Source: Betaproteobacteria bacterium HGW-Betaproteobacteria-9
Lineage (GTDB): Bacteria > Pseudomonadota > Gammaproteobacteria > Burkholderiales > Burkholderiaceae_C
Length of the DNA stretch: 64,000 nt
Direction: 5' to 3'
NCBI GenBank assembly: GCA_002842215.1
Contig: PHCC01000012.1
Coordinates: 48,195 to 112,194, forward strand
The notes under the pieces are model-generated. The model made no database searches. It worked only from the letters and a program-made list of their open reading frames with translations, and was not told the origin of the DNA. This document shows positions 27,351 through 36,231 of this stretch, piece by piece (the stretch's first letter is position 1; every line of letters starts with the position of its first letter). A program made the translations under genes and the position numbers.

Positions 27351-28685
27351 CTACGCGCTGAAAACCCGCTCCCGCTCAGCCATATGCCCACCAATGGTGT
27401 CAATCTCATCGGCCGCCACACCCGCCTCCCGTGCGAACCCGCTCCAGCGCTGCACCGCGCCGGTCACCGCTTCGATGGCCTTGGGCAGCTCGGCCAGCAG
27501 GCCGAAGCGTTCGGCAACCACGCGAGCGTCGGCGCGGGTGATGCCGTCGAACCGGCCGTTGATGGACATCTGGTGTTCGCGCACCCATTCGCTGTCCGGC
27601 CGGTAGGCGTGGGTGATGTCGTAGGCGGGGGCCAGCTCCCACTGGCCCGCCTCGCGCAGCAGGAACGAGAAGTTCTTGGTGTGGTCGTCGTTGTTGACGG
27701 CCAGCACGTTGAAGACCATGCGCCGCAGGATTTGCGCCAGTGCGTCGCGGCCGAGCTTCAGCGCCTGGGCGGTCTGCAGCAGCTGGTTGTAGCTGTGGGT
27801 GCCGATCTGCTTGTAGTCCAGGTGCGCGAGGGCGCACAGGGTCTGCATGTGGTGGCGCTGGTTGCCGTCGCGGTCGAAGCGCTGGGTCATGAAGTGGGCG
27901 CGGCCGTTCTCTTGCAGCAGCCGGCAAGGCGCCATGTGAATGCCTGCGGCCCTGGCCATGAGGTGGTAGGCGTATTCGATGCGGCCGTAGCTGCGGGACG
28001 GGCCGAGCACGTGGTCGGCGCCCACGCCGTCGAACTTGAGCAGCCAGGCCTCGAAGCCTTCGGGGATGTCGAACTGCCCGGTGCGGACTTCTTCGGTCTG
28101 GGGGTTCCAGGCGATGGTGGCTTTGGCGCGCGCGCCACCGGCCGAGGTGCCCACCTGGATGATCTGCTTGAGTGCGGTGGCGGCGTGGTCGTCGCCGCTG
28201 AAGTCGCCCTGCACTGCCAGCCGCGCGGCCTCGACGAGCCTGCCCATTTCGATGGCGGTGGGTTTGCTGGGCGTGGGGCCGCGCATGGGCCCGAAGGTGA
28301 GCGCGCCCATGCCGCGTTTGCCCATGTAGGCCAGCCGGTCCAGCGCGGTGATGGCTTCCTTGCGCAGGCCGCGCTCGGCCATCCACGCGTCGATCAGGGC
28401 GTTGCCGAAATCGTCGGGCAGGGCGTCGGCCAGCAGCGCGGGCAGGCGCTTGTAGGTGGCCTCGGGCAGCTCGGCAAACAGAAACGGCTCGCTCGCCTGG
28501 GCCAGCGGCATCTGCAGCGGGGCGAGCTCGATGCCGGTCTTGACCCAGGCCGGGTCGTAGCTGAAGGCGTAGTAGTTGCGGGTGGGCTCGCGCGCGACGG
28601 CGCCCACCCGCCGGCCCCAGGCCTTGACCTCGACAGCATCGACGCTCTGGTAGGGCGTCTGGCGTGTTTTTTTGGCAGTGGCCAT
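27351..28685 (-). CDS. hipA: HipA-family serine/threonine kinase toxin
   Basis: A 444-aa full-length HipA. N-subdomain (VEVKAWGRRVGAVAREPTRN), glycine-rich loop GTSAGGARAK (179-188), ATP-lysine K217 in AWLLKFDG, catalytic NNDDHTKN (331-338) and YD at 355-356 are all intact, so the kinase looks active. HipA toxins phosphorylate translation factors such as glutamyl-tRNA synthetase and cause persistence. It lies 7 bp after hipB, the standard antitoxin-first order. It is part of the accessory insert. Confidence 0.92.
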   Translation of the reverse strand: MATAKKTRQTPYQSVDAVEVKAWGRRVGAVAREPTRNYYAFSYDPAWVKTGIELAPLQMPLAQASEPFLFAELPEATYKRLPALLADALPDDFGNALIDAWMAERGLRKEAITALDRLAYMGKRGMGALTFGPMRGPTPSKPTAIEMGRLVEAARLAVQGDFSGDDHAATALKQIIQVGTSAGGARAKATIAWNPQTEEVRTGQFDIPEGFEAWLLKFDGVGADHVLGPSRSYGRIEYAYHLMARAAGIHMAPCRLLQENGRAHFMTQRFDRDGNQRHHMQTLCALAHLDYKQIGTHSYNQLLQTAQALKLGRDALAQILRRMVFNVLAVNNDDHTKNFSFLLREAGQWELAPAYDITHAYRPDSEWVREHQMSINGRFDGITRADARVVAERFGLLAELPKAIEAVTGAVQRWSGFAREAGVAADEIDTIGGHMAERERVFSA

Positions 28686-28692
28686 GGCTCGG

Positions 28693-29004
28693 TCAAACTT
28701 CCTTGGGCTGGCGGGGTTTGCTCGCCCGCTGGCGGGCGCCGCGCTGGCGCAGCATGTCCAGCGGGTTGATGGTGACCGCGGGTTTGAGGGTGGCGAGCCA
28801 GTCGGCCCGGCCCAGAACCTTGAGCACCGACACGAACGAGGCCAGCGCCGAGCCCTCCCCGGCTTCCAGGCGGCGCACGGCGTTGATGGACACCCCGGCA
28901 GACTGCGCCACTTCCTCCAGCGTGAGGTTCATGCGCAAGCGCTGGGATCTCAGCTGCTCGCCCAGGTTGATCATGAGTTCTTCGGTGGTATTGGCCTGAT
29001 CCAT
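28693..29004 (-). CDS. hipB: HipB-like XRE antitoxin
   Basis: A 103-aa protein with a helix-turn-helix (LGEQLRSQRLRMNLTLEEVA, then QSAGVSINAVRRLEAG) and a basic C-terminal tail. It should bind HipA and repress its own operon. ATG 29004 overlaps one of two direct TAAATATCCG repeats (29004-29013 and 29044-29053) that are likely operator half-sites. Confidence 0.88.
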   Translation of the reverse strand: MDQANTTEELMINLGEQLRSQRLRMNLTLEEVAQSAGVSINAVRRLEAGEGSALASFVSVLKVLGRADWLATLKPAVTINPLDMLRQRGARQRASKPRQPKEV

Positions 29005-29053
29005 AAATATCCGTTAATGAATCATAAAAGTCCTATTGCCTTTTAAATATCCG
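29004..29053 (-). promoter_or_regulatory. Putative hipBA promoter/operator
   Basis: The AT-rich tract upstream of hipB contains two direct repeats TAAATATCCG, 40 bp apart. The first overlaps the hipB start codon. TATCC is also the half-site core of the E. coli HipB operator. AT-rich -10-like hexamers lie between the repeats. This fits autorepression, but the spacing differs from E. coli. Confidence 0.5.
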
Positions 29054-29126
29054 AAAACAGATTGTACAGACTATGGATGACTCAAGGAGCTTTTCCATGA
29101 CCCGGGCGCTGTCTTGGCACCGGCCC

Positions 29127-29831
29127 TCACCCGCAGCACTTCTTGAACTTCTTCCCGCTCCCGCAGGCGCAAGGGTCGTTGCGCCCCGGTGCGGCGGTGG
29201 TGTGTTTCACCGTCTCCACCCGCGGCCCCAGGCTCTTCCAGGTTTCGCGCAGGTTGTAGACCGCCCAGATGCCGTCACCCACGGCCTTCATGCGGGCCGC
29301 GCTCACGCGGGGTGGGCCTTGCTGGTCTTCGTAGGCGTGCAGGGTGGGCGCGCCGGTGTCGGGCAGCGTGAGCGCGCGCAGCAGCTTCAGCGCGGCCTCG
29401 CGCCACTGCTGGGCCTGTGCGTTGCGCGGGCCGGCCCACTCCTCGGGCCAGGCGGCCACGGCGGCCATGAAGCCTTGCGCCCAGCGCTGGGCCAACGCAT
29501 CGTCGCTCTCGCCCAGCTCGGGCTGGTAGGCGGCGGGGTCGTCAAGCGCGCTCACCCGCGTGTCCAGCGCCTGCTCCACCAGCGCCCAGCGCCACGCCCA
29601 CAGGGATGACACATTGCCGGGCACGGTGTCGACCGCCAGACCCAGCAGCCGGGGCCAGTATTCGCTGGGCGCGATGGGCCGCCGGCAGCAGACCAGGGCC
29701 GCCAGAAAGCCTTCGCAGAACTCCCAGTCGGGCGTCTCGGGAAAAGACAGGCGCCGCACGCTGAGCCAGGCCTCCAGCGCGGCGAGGTCCTCGGCCAACA
29801 GGGGCAGCAGTTCGGTGGCAACGGTGTTCAT
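29127..29831 (-). CDS. YecA/UPF0149-type protein with SEC-C zinc motif
   Basis: A 234-aa protein. The N-terminal two thirds has the UPF0149/YgfB-YecA pattern (FCEGFLAALVCCRRPIAPSEYW). The C-terminus is a SEC-C zinc motif, GRNDPCACGSGKKFKKCCG. The function of YecA-type proteins is unclear; the SEC-C motif binds zinc and ribosomes or proteins. Its ATG overlaps the end of the upstream DUF2779 gene by 4 bp, so the two are co-translated. Confidence 0.87.
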   Translation of the reverse strand: MNTVATELLPLLAEDLAALEAWLSVRRLSFPETPDWEFCEGFLAALVCCRRPIAPSEYWPRLLGLAVDTVPGNVSSLWAWRWALVEQALDTRVSALDDPAAYQPELGESDDALAQRWAQGFMAAVAAWPEEWAGPRNAQAQQWREAALKLLRALTLPDTGAPTLHAYEDQQGPPRVSAARMKAVGDGIWAVYNLRETWKSLGPRVETVKHTTAAPGRNDPCACGSGKKFKKCCG

Positions 29832-31354
29832 GGAGCGATTCCAGCTTGTTCAAACAAGGCCAGCAGGCGGCGCAGCACCGCCGTCTCGCGCTGGCCATGG
29901 GCTTGCAGAGCGGCCCGGCAGGCCGCGCGCACGGGGGCGCTTTGTCCGGGCTTCTGCATCAGCGCAAACACCGCCCGCGCCGAGCGCCCGGCGCCCGCGC
30001 CCAGCGCGGGGTCGAGCACGATGTCCATGTCCGAACCGGGCGCCACCGCGCGCGCCATGGAGCGGAACGACCACGGGCCCACCATGACCGGGTGGTAATA
30101 GTGGCCGCGCGCGATCTGGAACAGGTCGACGAAACGCGGCAGCAGCGCCTCCAGCGCGGGCGCGAGGTCGTCGAACCACTGCGCGAGCTCGCGGATGCGG
30201 TTGCGCTCGAAGCCGGCGTTGTAGGCCAGCACCGCGCCCGATGTGCCGAGCACGCCCAGCAGCGACAGCGCAAACGCGCGGCGCGGGTCGCCGCCCTGGG
30301 CCTCGGCCAGAAAGTGGTGGTCGCTCCACGCGTCGTCCGCCGCCTGCACCGCGCAGCTCCATTGAAACGGCAGCGTCTGGTAGGGCCGGGTGCCGTGCCA
30401 GATCGGCACAGCCAGACCGATGGTGTCGAAGCGCAGGCAGTGGCGCGGATACGGCCAAGCCCGAGCCAGCGCGCCCACCTCGGGCTCCAGCAGCGGCGCG
30501 CCCTGCTGCACCGCGCGCACGGCGCGGCGCTGCCGCAGCGGCACGATGTCGTCGGTGCGCAGGCTCATCACGTCGTGGTGGCCGGCGGCGCGCCATTCGG
30601 CCGCGGCTTCGCGCCCCAGGATGTCGAGGCTGGCCTCTGAGTGTTCGGCCGTGGCCGGCACAGCGCAGGCCTTGCAGCCCGTCGCGAACTCACAGCCGCT
30701 GCCCTCGTGGCAATGCGGCCCGGGCGTCGCCTCGGGTTCGGAGCCGCGCTCGCACTGGCGCATGGCGTCCAGCCATTCGGCCACCGGGCGCGAGCCGAGC
30801 ACGGGGCCCAGGTCCACCTCGCGGAACAGGCCGGCGTAACAGCCGTGGCCGGGGTAGACGAAATCGGTGTCCACCAGCAGCAGGCCCACGCTCTGCACCG
30901 CGAAGCCGCAGCGCGCGACCACGTGGGTCCAGAGCGCGACAGTGTCCACGTCGGCCTCGTCGCCCACGGTCGCGTAGCGCAGCTTGAACAGGCGCAGGCC
31001 GTGTTCACCGGCCGTCAGCACGTCGATGCGCACCTGGGCTCGGTCTTCGCTGGTCAGGCAGGCGCCGAGGATCGCCCAGCCCTCGGGCGGCACGGCGTCG
31101 CTGTCGAGGCAGTTCAGCGTGTGGCGCACGGCCTGAAGCCACTGCGCAGGGCTTTGCGGCGCGGCCACCGTATCGGCGTGCGGGAACGAGGCGCGCAGGG
31201 CCACGTCCAGGCTTGCGGCAGGCGCCAGCTCCTCTGCATCCGGTGTGGGCGCCGCCGCGCCGCGCTGCAGCTGGCGGCGCGCCAGCCAGAAGCGGCGTTC
31301 GCAACTGCGCCAGCGGCGCAGGTCGTCGTTGTTGAGGGGCGGAGAAAAAACCAT
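29828..31354 (-). CDS. DUF2779 domain protein (putative nuclease-related)
   Basis: About 508 aa. The C-terminal half carries the DUF2779 pattern FDTIGLAVPIWHGTRPYQTL and PFQWSC, with later LAYNAGFERNRIRELAQ and VDLFQIARGHYYHPVMVGPW, which resembles a DEDD exonuclease-like fold. The N-terminal part has a Cys cluster (HCHEGSGCEFATGCKAC) similar to Fe-S RecB-type nucleases. The family is often near defence or mobile genes; function is not established. ATG 31354 chosen; an upstream in-frame start at 31429 has little support. Confidence 0.75.
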   Translation of the reverse strand: MVFSPPLNNDDLRRWRSCERRFWLARRQLQRGAAAPTPDAEELAPAASLDVALRASFPHADTVAAPQSPAQWLQAVRHTLNCLDSDAVPPEGWAILGACLTSEDRAQVRIDVLTAGEHGLRLFKLRYATVGDEADVDTVALWTHVVARCGFAVQSVGLLLVDTDFVYPGHGCYAGLFREVDLGPVLGSRPVAEWLDAMRQCERGSEPEATPGPHCHEGSGCEFATGCKACAVPATAEHSEASLDILGREAAAEWRAAGHHDVMSLRTDDIVPLRQRRAVRAVQQGAPLLEPEVGALARAWPYPRHCLRFDTIGLAVPIWHGTRPYQTLPFQWSCAVQAADDAWSDHHFLAEAQGGDPRRAFALSLLGVLGTSGAVLAYNAGFERNRIRELAQWFDDLAPALEALLPRFVDLFQIARGHYYHPVMVGPWSFRSMARAVAPGSDMDIVLDPALGAGAGRSARAVFALMQKPGQSAPVRAACRAALQAHGQRETAVLRRLLALFEQAGIAP

Positions 31355-31406
31355 GGGCGCTATCAGACAAAGCCGACACAGGAGCGGACGGCGAACAGAA
31401 CAAAGA

Positions 31407-31445
31407 CCACAGCGGCCAGGGTGCAGCACGCCATGGCCGCTGTGG
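31407..31445. repeat. Perfect 12-bp dyad in the DUF2779/GST divergent spacer
   Basis: CCACAGCGGCCA (31407-31418) and TGGCCGCTGTGG (31434-31445) are separated by 15 bp. It lies between two diverging genes, so it is not a terminator for either; a regulator binding site is possible. Confidence 0.5.
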
Positions 31446-31524
31446 ATGGCTTCTGTTTAGCAAGCAACGTGCAAACCCAACCGCCCGATCCAGCGTGGCG
31501 CGGGTCTTGCAGACCACCGAGGCC

Positions 31525-32169
31525 ATGACGCTCCAGTTCCACATGACCCCCGGCTCCTGCACCACCGGCATCCACATCCTGCTCGAAGAGCTGGAGCTGC
31601 CGTTCCAGGTGACCATCGTCAACCTGCAGGCCGCTGACCACCGCCAGCCCGCCTACCTGGCGATCAACCCCAAGGGCACGATCCCGACCCTGCTGCTCGA
31701 CGACGGAACCGCCCTCACCAGCTTCCCATCCATCGCCTACTGGCTGGCCCGGCGCCACCCGCGCAAGCGCCTGCTGAACGACGACCCCTTTCTGGCCGCG
31801 CGCACGCTGGAGTTGCTGGACTACGCGGTGAACACGGTGCACGGCCAGGGCTTCACCCGCATCTTCACCACCGAGCGCTACCTGCCCGAGGGTCTGGACC
31901 CGACCGAGACGGCCCGGTGGACGGCAGCGATCACAGCACAAGGCCAGACCATCGTGCGCGAGGCCTTTGCCGTGGTCGAAGCTGGCCTGCCCGAAGGCGG
32001 CTACGCCACGGGCGCCGACTTCACGATCGCCGACGCGGCCCTGTTCTACGTCTTCTTCTGGGCCAGCAAGACCGACATACCCCTGCCACCGCGCTGCCAG
32101 GCCTTGTTCGAACGCATCCGCGCGCGCCCGGTGGTGCACCAGGTGTTGCGCGAAGAAGGCTACCGCTGA
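31525..32169 (+). CDS. Glutathione S-transferase family protein
   Basis: A 214-aa protein with an N-terminal thioredoxin-fold domain (MTPGSCTTGIHILLEELELP, NPKGTIPTLLLDDG, SIAYWLARRHP) and a C-terminal helical GST domain (GADFTIADAALFYVFFWASK, carrying the N-capping-box S/T-x-x-D). The cis-Pro of the glutathione site is in GTIPTLL. Likely cytosolic detoxification; substrate unknown. ATG 31525 follows CCGAGGCC. A GTG at 31495 would extend it by ten residues. Confidence 0.87.
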   Translation: MTLQFHMTPGSCTTGIHILLEELELPFQVTIVNLQAADHRQPAYLAINPKGTIPTLLLDDGTALTSFPSIAYWLARRHPRKRLLNDDPFLAARTLELLDYAVNTVHGQGFTRIFTTERYLPEGLDPTETARWTAAITAQGQTIVREAFAVVEAGLPEGGYATGADFTIADAALFYVFFWASKTDIPLPPRCQALFERIRARPVVHQVLREEGYR

Positions 32170-32199
32170 AGGTTTCAGCCATCACACACGCACACCACC

Positions 32200-32640
32200 A
32201 TGACCACCCTCGCCGACATCCAACGCCACCACCGCGTCATCCTCTGCCACTTTGACGACTACAGCCACGCGCTGGTGTTCCCGCGCTGGGCGCACGGCAT
32301 GCTTTGGCCGCAGGCCCTGCCCGAGGGCACCCAAGCCCTGAGCAGCCCGCCCGAGCCACAGCCCGCAGCCATCGACAGCGCCGCCCTGATCGCCGCCGTG
32401 CTGCAGGGCAGCGACCTGAACCCCGACGACATCGAAGAAGTGGCCGCCTTCCAGCCCTGGTTCCAGACCCCCGAGGGCGCCTTGCGCGTGCACCTGCTGC
32501 GCTTCACCACGCAGGACGCGCCCAAGACCGCCATCGCGGCGATGGGCGGCAGCTTCAAGGCATTGAGCGAACTGCGCGGCGGCAACATGGCGGAACTGCT
32601 GTTGCTGCGGGAGGCCTTTGGTTTGGTGGCGGCTGGTTGA
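32200..32640 (+). CDS. Uncharacterised 146-aa protein
   Basis: MTTLADIQRHHRVILCHFDDYSHALVF..., a soluble protein with no recognised domain. It lies 30 bp after the GST gene and is probably co-transcribed with it. High-GC codon use matches the GST gene and contrasts with the low-GC spacer that follows. Function not predictable. Confidence 0.6.
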   Translation: MTTLADIQRHHRVILCHFDDYSHALVFPRWAHGMLWPQALPEGTQALSSPPEPQPAAIDSAALIAAVLQGSDLNPDDIEEVAAFQPWFQTPEGALRVHLLRFTTQDAPKTAIAAMGGSFKALSELRGGNMAELLLLREAFGLVAAG

Positions 32641-32879
32641 TCACAGCCGCAAGCTGGGCCTCGACCCACCCGCAAATCCGGCTGCGTAAACGCCTCAGCC
32701 GATTTTCGCCACATGGGGCGTTCCCGATCGGAGGGGACACCCCCCAACAAGAGTGGCTCAGGTTTTGATGGCTTGGCTGTTGCCACCGAACAGCGCCTTT
32801 GGCTGCCGTATTTTCCAGCGCAGCCAACGTGTGTTCATGTCGGTGAACGCCTCAAGGGCATGCAGCGCTGAGGGTTAAG

Positions 32880-32900
32880 TTCCATGCAATTCGGCATTGA
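32880..32900. repeat. Short direct repeat, copy 1
   Basis: TTCCATGCAATTCGGCATTG begins here, followed by AGCCA. It is identical over 21 bp to the copy at 33093-33114. Confidence 0.8.
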
Positions 32901-33061
32901 GCCACAGGCTCTCGCGCTGCTGGAATCGACACATCCCCGGCCGTTCTCAGCCCACAAATCCCGATTAAACCAAGCCTTGTCCTTCTCAGCTATACATGAA
33001 CGCTACTTAAGCGCGGCTTAAGGTCGGTGAATTGCGCCACACACCAATGTTGAAAACCCTG

Positions 33062-33114
33062 TTTCGTGCAATCCGGCATTGAGCCAGGTCAAATTCCATG
33101 CAATTCGGCATTGA
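33062..33114. repeat. Short direct repeats, copies 2 and 3
   Basis: TTTCGTGCAATCCGGCATTG (33062-33081, imperfect) and ATTCCATGCAATTCGGCATT (33093-33112) lie about 31 bp apart. Closely spaced repeats of this kind resemble multiple terminal repeats of some transposons, but no transposase remains. Confidence 0.7.
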
Positions 33115-33279
33115 ATCATTCAGACCTGCAGATGTATCCTGAAGTTCGCGTCAGGGGAACACTGTTCCGTGCTACGCACGTTCTTAACTGAATACCCTTC
33201 ACTTTCGACAAAGCGTGCTCACCATCTGGACAAACTTATCAGTGGAAAAACCCACATTTTTGCAAAAGGCAGAATAGTC

Positions 33280-34302
33280 GTGAAAATTCTAGTTACCGGG
33301 ACTGATGGTTATATTGGAAGTTTGCTGGGTTCCGTCCTATTGGAGCGTGGCCATGACGTGGTGGGCATCGATACCGGCTTCTACCGAGATGGCTGGCTGT
33401 ATAACGCAGTTAAAAGATCACCACTGTGGATAAGCAAAGACATTCGCGATATTACAGAAAAGGACCTTGAGGGATTTGAGGCGGTGGTGCACTTGGCCGA
33501 GCTGTCCAACGACCCATTGGGGAAGCTCAACAATGACATCACCTATGAAATCAATCATGTGGGGTCGGTTGAGCTGGCCAAGAAATGCAAGAACGTCGGC
33601 GTAGGCCGTTTTGTCTATACCTCTTCTTGTAGCGTGTATGGCATTGGTGGGGATGATTTCAAGACCGAAGAATCCGATACCGATCCACAAACCGCATACG
33701 CCAAATGCAAGGTGAAAGTCGAGCGCGATGTGTCGCCGCTGGCCTCCGAGCATTTCAGCCCGACCTTTCTGCGCAATGCCACGGCCTACGGACCGTCGCC
33801 GCGCATGCGCTTTGACATCGTGCTGAACAACCTGTCCGGATTGGCGTGGACCACCAAGGAAATCAAGATGACCAGCGACGGGCAGCCGTGGCGCCCGCTG
33901 GTGCATGTGCTGGACATTTGCGATGCCATTGGCTGCGTGCTGGAGTCGCCGCGCGAGAAGGTGCACGACCAGATCTTCAATGTGGGCAGCACTTCCGACA
34001 ACTACCGGGTCAAGGAAATCGCTGAAATCGTTGCCGGGACCTTCACCGGATGTGCGCTCAGTTTTGGTCAGCATGATGCGGACAACCGCAGCTACCGGGT
34101 CTCCTTCGACAAGATCAGCACCCAGCTGGGCTTCAAGTGCAAGCAGAACGCCAAGATTGGTGCAGAACAACTCTATGAGGTGTTCAAAAGAATCGACATG
34201 CCACCCGAAATATTCAATTTCCGGGCCTTTACCCGTCTCAAGCAGATTGAATGCCTCATCCGCACGCGCCAGATTGACGACAAGTTTTTCTGGAGCGTTT
34301 GA
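33280..34302 (+). CDS. NAD-dependent sugar epimerase/dehydratase
   Basis: A 340-aa short-chain dehydrogenase of the extended type. NAD-binding TGTDGYIGS is at the N-terminus, YTSSCSVYG carries the Ser, and YAKCKVKVE gives the Tyr-xxx-Lys pair. It acts on a nucleotide sugar, probably for lipopolysaccharide or exopolysaccharide. GTG 33280 is chosen because the Rossmann motif then starts at residue 5. The stop overlaps the next ATG. Base composition is lower than in the nif genes, suggesting transfer. Confidence 0.83.
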   Translation: MKILVTGTDGYIGSLLGSVLLERGHDVVGIDTGFYRDGWLYNAVKRSPLWISKDIRDITEKDLEGFEAVVHLAELSNDPLGKLNNDITYEINHVGSVELAKKCKNVGVGRFVYTSSCSVYGIGGDDFKTEESDTDPQTAYAKCKVKVERDVSPLASEHFSPTFLRNATAYGPSPRMRFDIVLNNLSGLAWTTKEIKMTSDGQPWRPLVHVLDICDAIGCVLESPREKVHDQIFNVGSTSDNYRVKEIAEIVAGTFTGCALSFGQHDADNRSYRVSFDKISTQLGFKCKQNAKIGAEQLYEVFKRIDMPPEIFNFRAFTRLKQIECLIRTRQIDDKFFWSV

Positions 34303-34832
34303 TGATCTTCACCGAAACCAAACTGGCAGGCGCCTACATCATTGATCTGGAGAAGCGCGGTGATTCCCGCGGCTTCTTCGCCCGGTCTTTCTGCCAGGAC
34401 GAGTTCGAGCGGCATGGGCTGGTGAGCAAGGTGGTGCAGACCAATGTGTCCCTGAGCAAACACCAGGGCACATTGCGCGGCATGCACTACCAGGAATCGC
34501 CCTATGCCGAAACCAAGTTGGTGAGATGCACGCAGGGTGCCATCTACGATGTCATCGTGGATATTCGCCCGGAGTCTCCGACCTACCGGCAATGGATTGG
34601 GGTGGAATTGTCCAGCAGCAATCACCGCATGCTGTTCGTGCCTCAGCACTTCGCGCATGGATTCATCACCCTGGTGGACGATTGCGAAGTCACCTACCAG
34701 GTTTCGCAGGTGTACCACCCGGGTTCTGAGCGCGGTCTCCGATACAACGACCCGGCGCTGGGAATCATCTGGCCGCAGGAGGTCCATGTGATTTCCGACA
34801 AAGATGCCAGCTGGCCCGACATGAGCATTTAA
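34302..34832 (+). CDS. dTDP-4-dehydrorhamnose 3,5-epimerase family protein
   Basis: A 176-aa RmlC-like cupin. Visible motifs are IDLEKRGDSRGFFARSFCQD, QGTLRGMHYQ with the catalytic His, and PQHFAHGFITL. It epimerises a 4-keto-6-deoxy nucleotide sugar. No rmlA/B/D partners are here. The neighbouring cytidylyltransferase suggests a CDP-linked substrate rather than dTDP. Its ATG overlaps the preceding stop, so the pair is coupled. Confidence 0.87.
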   Translation: MIFTETKLAGAYIIDLEKRGDSRGFFARSFCQDEFERHGLVSKVVQTNVSLSKHQGTLRGMHYQESPYAETKLVRCTQGAIYDVIVDIRPESPTYRQWIGVELSSSNHRMLFVPQHFAHGFITLVDDCEVTYQVSQVYHPGSERGLRYNDPALGIIWPQEVHVISDKDASWPDMSI

Positions 34833-34898
34833 GCGAAGCGCCCGCAATACCTGTCCGCCCTGCCTGGGTGCCGCATTACGAATTGAACATTCAAGATC

Positions 34899-36194
34899 AT
34901 GATCATCATTGACAGCGCATTGAAGAAGCGCCAGGCCGCCAACAACCCGGTGCGGGTGGCCATGGTGGGGGCGGGATTCATGGGGCGCGGTGTTGCACTG
35001 CAAATCATCCATTCAACCCCGGGCATGAAACTGGTGGCGGTGTCCAACCGGACCCTCGATCAAGCCCGGCGCGCGTACAACGAAGCCAATGTCCAGGAGG
35101 TGGTGGTGGTTGAAACCGTGGCGCAGCTCGAAGATGCGATCGCGCAGGATCGCTATGCGATCACCGACGATGCATTTCTGCTCTGTCAGGCGGAGGGCAT
35201 TGATGCCATCATCGAGGTGACCGGCGCGGTCGAATTCAGCGCCCAGGTGGTCTTCAAGGCCATTCAGCACGGCAAACACGTGGTCATGATGAATGCCGAG
35301 CTGGACGGCACCGTGGGCCCGATTCTCAAGGTCTATGCCGATAAAGCGGGCGTGGTGCTGACCAACGTCGACGGCGATCAGCCCGGCGTCATCATGAATC
35401 TGTACCGATTCGTCAAGGGGATTGGGGTGAAGCCCGTCCTGTGCGGCAACATCAAGGGCTTGCACGACCCCTATCGCAACCCCACCACGCAGGAGGGATT
35501 TGCCAAAAAGTGGGGGCAGAACCCCGCCATGGTGACCTCATTTGCCGATGGCACCAAAATTTCGTACGAGCAGGCCATTGTGGCCAACGCCACCGGCATG
35601 CGGGTGGCCAAACGCGGCATGTTCGGGCCCACGGTTGAAGCTGGCACCCCGATTACCGAGGCAGTGCATTGGTATCCGCTGGAAGAACTGCTGCAAGGCC
35701 CGGGGATCGTGGATTACGTGGTGGGGGCCGCTCCAAACCCGGGTGTTTTTGTTCTGGGTACCCACGATCATCCCCAGCAAAAGCATTACCTCAACTTGTA
35801 CAAGCTGGGTGAAGGGCCGCTGTATTGCTTCTATACGCCTTACCACCTGTGCCACTTTGAAGTGCCCAATACGGTGGCGCGCGCGGTGTTGTTCGCAGAC
35901 GCGGCCATTGCACCCATCGCAGGGCCCTGCGTTGATGTGGTGGCCACCGCAAAAGTTGACCTGAAAGCCGGTCAATTGATTGATGGCATTGGCGGCTACA
36001 TGACCTACGGTTTGGCTGAAAACTCGCAGGTTGTGAACCAGGGCGGTCTGCTCCCGATGGGTTTGGCCGAAGGCTGCCGCCTCAAGCGTGACGTCCCCAG
36101 GGACCAGGTTTTGTGCATGGACGATGTCACTGTGCCCGCAGGCCGCTTGAGTGACAAACTCCGCGCCGAGCAAAACGCCTATTTCAGCAATTGA
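34899..36194 (+). CDS. NAD(P)-dependent oxidoreductase with SAF domain
   Basis: A 431-aa protein. It has an N-terminal Rossmann fold (VRVAMVGAGFMGRGVALQI), like homoserine-dehydrogenase/Gfo-Idh proteins. A middle catalytic region follows (GNIKGLHDPYRNPTTQEGFA). A C-terminal SAF-type domain includes KVDLKAGQLIDGIGGYMTYG. Members occur in surface-sugar clusters. The precise substrate is unknown. It lies 66 bp downstream of the RmlC-like gene in the same direction. Confidence 0.78.
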   Translation: MIIIDSALKKRQAANNPVRVAMVGAGFMGRGVALQIIHSTPGMKLVAVSNRTLDQARRAYNEANVQEVVVVETVAQLEDAIAQDRYAITDDAFLLCQAEGIDAIIEVTGAVEFSAQVVFKAIQHGKHVVMMNAELDGTVGPILKVYADKAGVVLTNVDGDQPGVIMNLYRFVKGIGVKPVLCGNIKGLHDPYRNPTTQEGFAKKWGQNPAMVTSFADGTKISYEQAIVANATGMRVAKRGMFGPTVEAGTPITEAVHWYPLEELLQGPGIVDYVVGAAPNPGVFVLGTHDHPQQKHYLNLYKLGEGPLYCFYTPYHLCHFEVPNTVARAVLFADAAIAPIAGPCVDVVATAKVDLKAGQLIDGIGGYMTYGLAENSQVVNQGGLLPMGLAEGCRLKRDVPRDQVLCMDDVTVPAGRLSDKLRAEQNAYFSN

Positions 36195-36231
36195 AATCGG
36201 TTTGGGTCTGAAGACAGGATCTGGGCAAAAA

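Larger units (their letters stand above)
32641..33279. other. 639-bp non-coding spacer with short direct repeats
   Basis: No convincing gene is seen. Base composition drops compared with the upstream GST region. Three copies of an about 20-bp sequence occur (32880-32900, 33062-33083, 33093-33114). An in-frame extension of the next gene starts at GTG 33169 but lacks support. It probably marks the junction of two acquired segments. Confidence 0.6.
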
